Assembly: GCF_003863965.1 (NCBI RefSeq)
Contig: NZ_RRCN01000001.1
Coordinates: 6,693,071 to 6,757,070 of the forward strand
DNA: 64,000 nucleotides
DNA from: Paenibacillus oralis
Lineage (GTDB): Bacteria > Bacillota > Bacilli > Paenibacillales > Paenibacillaceae
Direction: 5' to 3'
Part shown: piece by piece, positions 62,545 to 64,000 of the stretch
Layout: every line of letters begins with the position of its first letter
Numbering within the stretch: position 1 is the stretch's first letter
Notes under the pieces: generated by a model
The model's input: only the letters and a program-made list of their open reading frames with translations
Told to the model about the DNA's origin: nothing
The model's database searches: none
Position numbers and translations under genes: made by a program

Positions 62545-63309
62545 TCATATTCCCCCCATTTCTCCGGATTCATACATGATGCAGGTCAAAGCGGCCATGG
62601 CGGCCGTTTCGGTCCGCAAAATACGGCGCCCCAAACCGACGGCAACCGCCCCTTTGGCTTCGGCTTCCCGCACTTCTTCTTCGGCAAAACCGCCCTCGGG
62701 TCCAACCACAACGGCGATCTTGTAAGTCTGTTCGGGATTAAGCCGCTTAGCAAAAGGCTTCAATACGTCCCGCAGCTGCTGGCCGTGCTCTTGTTCATAA
62801 CATAAGCACACCAGATCGTAGGAAGACAAAGCGGACAACAACCCGTCCCATTTCACCGGCATCTCCACCGCCGGAATTTTGCTGCGGTGCGCCTGCTCAG
62901 CCGCTTCTTTGGCAATTTTCCGCCAGCGGCCGAGGCGTTTCTCTTCCTTCTTCTGATCGTACTGCACGACGGTACGCGCGGACAAAAAAGGAAGGAAAAC
63001 GGAAGCTCCAATCTCCGTGCACTTCTGGATTACGGTTTCCATTTTGTCGCCTTTCGGCAAGCTCTGGGCCACCGTCACTTGCAGCCACGGCTCTCCGGAC
63101 GCGGCCAGCGTCTCTATAATAGCCGCAGTCACCTGCTGCGGCTCAATTGTCGTTATTTCCGCGAGGACTTCACGGGATATTCCATCGCTAACGATTAGTT
63201 TGTCACCCGGTTTGGAGCGCATCACCTTGCCGATATGGCGTGCATCCTCCCCGACAATCGCCACTTCCCGTTCGCCGAACTGCGGCGGCTCCACAAAATA
63301 ACGCTGCAT
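62545..63309 (-). CDS. rsmE: 16S rRNA (uracil(1498)-N3)-methyltransferase
   Basis: The 254-residue SPOUT enzyme starts MQRYFVEPPQFGE and ends in the trefoil knot: VVGPEGGFAEEEVREAEAKG followed by LGRRILRTETAAMAALT. It methylates U1498 in the decoding site. I chose the ATG at 63307-63309, nine bases after GAGG; two in-frame ATGs directly touch the site. It is followed at once by mtaB. Confidence 0.95.
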   Translation of the reverse strand: MQRYFVEPPQFGEREVAIVGEDARHIGKVMRSKPGDKLIVSDGISREVLAEITTIEPQQVTAAIIETLAASGEPWLQVTVAQSLPKGDKMETVIQKCTEIGASVFLPFLSARTVVQYDQKKEEKRLGRWRKIAKEAAEQAHRSKIPAVEMPVKWDGLLSALSSYDLVCLCYEQEHGQQLRDVLKPFAKRLNPEQTYKIAVVVGPEGGFAEEEVREAEAKGAVAVGLGRRILRTETAAMAALTCIMYESGEMGGI

Positions 63310-63337
63310 GCTCATCATCCTCGCCCTAAATATGCAA

Positions 63338-63617
63338 GTTCAAAAAGTCAGGTTTTCAGCACCGAAGCGTATGCTTACGATGTGCGTTTTTTCAAAACGC
63401 TTTAGGTCGGATGAAGCTAGGGACGTCAGGAGCGGAGCTAAACGTTTTCGGAGAAAACGGCTTCGGAAGCAAATGCTCGTAAGGGTACGTGAGCACCTGA
63501 AATGTTTCCGTAGGAAACATGCTTCGGAAGCATATGCTTAGGCCCGGCTGAATTCAAGATTCGATGCCGAATATGCTCCAAAGTTCTGCTTCGTGATCAA
63601 AAGCTGACTTTTTGAAC
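63338..63617 (+). repeat. Dispersed structured element A, copy 3, expanded (280 bp)
   Basis: It starts GTTCAAAAAGTCAGGTTTTC and ends AAAAGCTGACTTTTTGAAC, a near-perfect terminal stem. The body matches copies 1 and 2 (GGATGAAGCTAGGGAC, GTGAGCACC, GAATTCAAGATTCGATGCCG). It is 113 bases longer because short palindromic inserts sit between the shared blocks, including GCTTCGGAAGCAAATGCT and GCTTCGGAAGCATATGCT. It fills the 370-base gap between rsmE and the protease gene. Confidence 0.88.
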
Positions 63618-63683
63618 TACCTCTAAAATCACTAAATTACATCATACAACTTTTAATATGTTTGTTCCAGTCTTTCTCCCGCC

Positions 63684-64000
63684 TCAAGCCCCGAACAACA
63701 TCATGAAAAATTGGGCGAGTTGGAAGTACATTGAATAGGCCGCCTGATACAGGGGTTCGATCGTATACGCCCGCAGACCGGGAACAACCAGGATGATCAA
63801 AAAGATAAGGACGGACCATTGCTCAAACTGCTGCAATTTGCCGAGCACGCGGCGCGGGACAATATCCTCCAGGATACGGTATCCGTCCAGCGGAGGCAGT
63901 GGGATCAAGTTGAATAAAAATAAGAAAAAGTTCATGCCGCTGAACAGATTGAAAAAAATCATAATCGCTTGAAAAAGCCGCTCGTTCGTAATCGAATCCA
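63684..64000 (-). CDS. Site-2 protease (M50) family protein, N-terminus outside window
   Basis: The frame is open to the right edge, reading ITNERLFQAI before IFFNLFSGMNFFLFLFNLIP. The motif NLIPLPPLDGYRIL supplies the conserved second-site Asp of M50 membrane metalloproteases; the HExxH motif must lie beyond the window. At least 105 residues with three hydrophobic helices are visible. Relatives such as YwhC cleave membrane proteins, but the substrate is unknown. The stop is followed by element A copy 3 on the opposite strand. Confidence 0.85.
   Translation of the reverse strand, partial: DSITNERLFQAIMIFFNLFSGMNFFLFLFNLIPLPPLDGYRILEDIVPRRVLGKLQQFEQWSVLIFLIILVVPGLRAYTIEPLYQAAYSMYFQLAQFFMMLFGA

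Overview
The window looks like a chromosomal segment of a spore-forming, low-G+C-lineage Gram-positive of the Paenibacillus type, with moderately high G+C. I infer this from Bacillus-like synteny, sporulation-linked families (an RsfA-type regulator, YqfC/YqfD, a YlaJ-type spore lipoprotein, DUF1540), a Gly T-box, B-type RNase P RNA and AddAB. No plasmid, phage, complete IS, CRISPR or tRNA was recognised. Nearly all genes lie on the minus strand, so operons read from right to left.

Layout. 1-7025: the start of an oligopeptide-binding lipoprotein, a DUF3397/panE pair, an RsfA-family regulator, a yqgY-like gene, a secreted coiled-coil protein of unknown role and a sugar-type binding protein. 7026-7869 is a gene-free, repeat-rich gap. 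7870-20380: the yla-like block (PIN-PhoH, YlaJ-like lipoprotein, PPOX protein, LCP protein, YlaH, TypA), two divergent TerC proteins, cysteine desulfurase plus ThiI, a lytic transglycosylase and small proteins. 20510-23600: YpuI, a subtilisin-like protease and rnpB. 23679-42508 is the conserved macromolecular-synthesis block: Nif3-like, trmK, rpoD, dnaG, yqxD-like, glyS, glyQ with T-box, recO, yqzL (44 aa), era, cdd, dgkA, ybeY, HD phosphodiesterase, phoH, yqfD, yqfC, yqeY, rpsU.

42612-60720 interrupts that block. It holds a HIT protein, a broken cellulose-synthase-like glycosyltransferase, an ECF sigma/anti-sigma pair followed by a secreted paralogue of the anti-sigma sensor domain, a frameshifted and truncated ABC transporter, addA/addB, an RlmI-like methyltransferase, a Na/Pi symporter and a Nudix hydrolase. 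The conserved block then resumes with mtaB and rsmE, and the window ends in a site-2 protease.

Two signals deserve most attention. First, a dispersed intergenic element occurs three times (7694-7860, 32884-33045, 63338-63617). Its terminal arms stay complementary although their sequences differ between copies, which suggests a selected structure. Second, the ECF module carries a stand-alone extracellular copy of its own anti-sigma sensor domain. Several other repeat families fill the gaps between genes.
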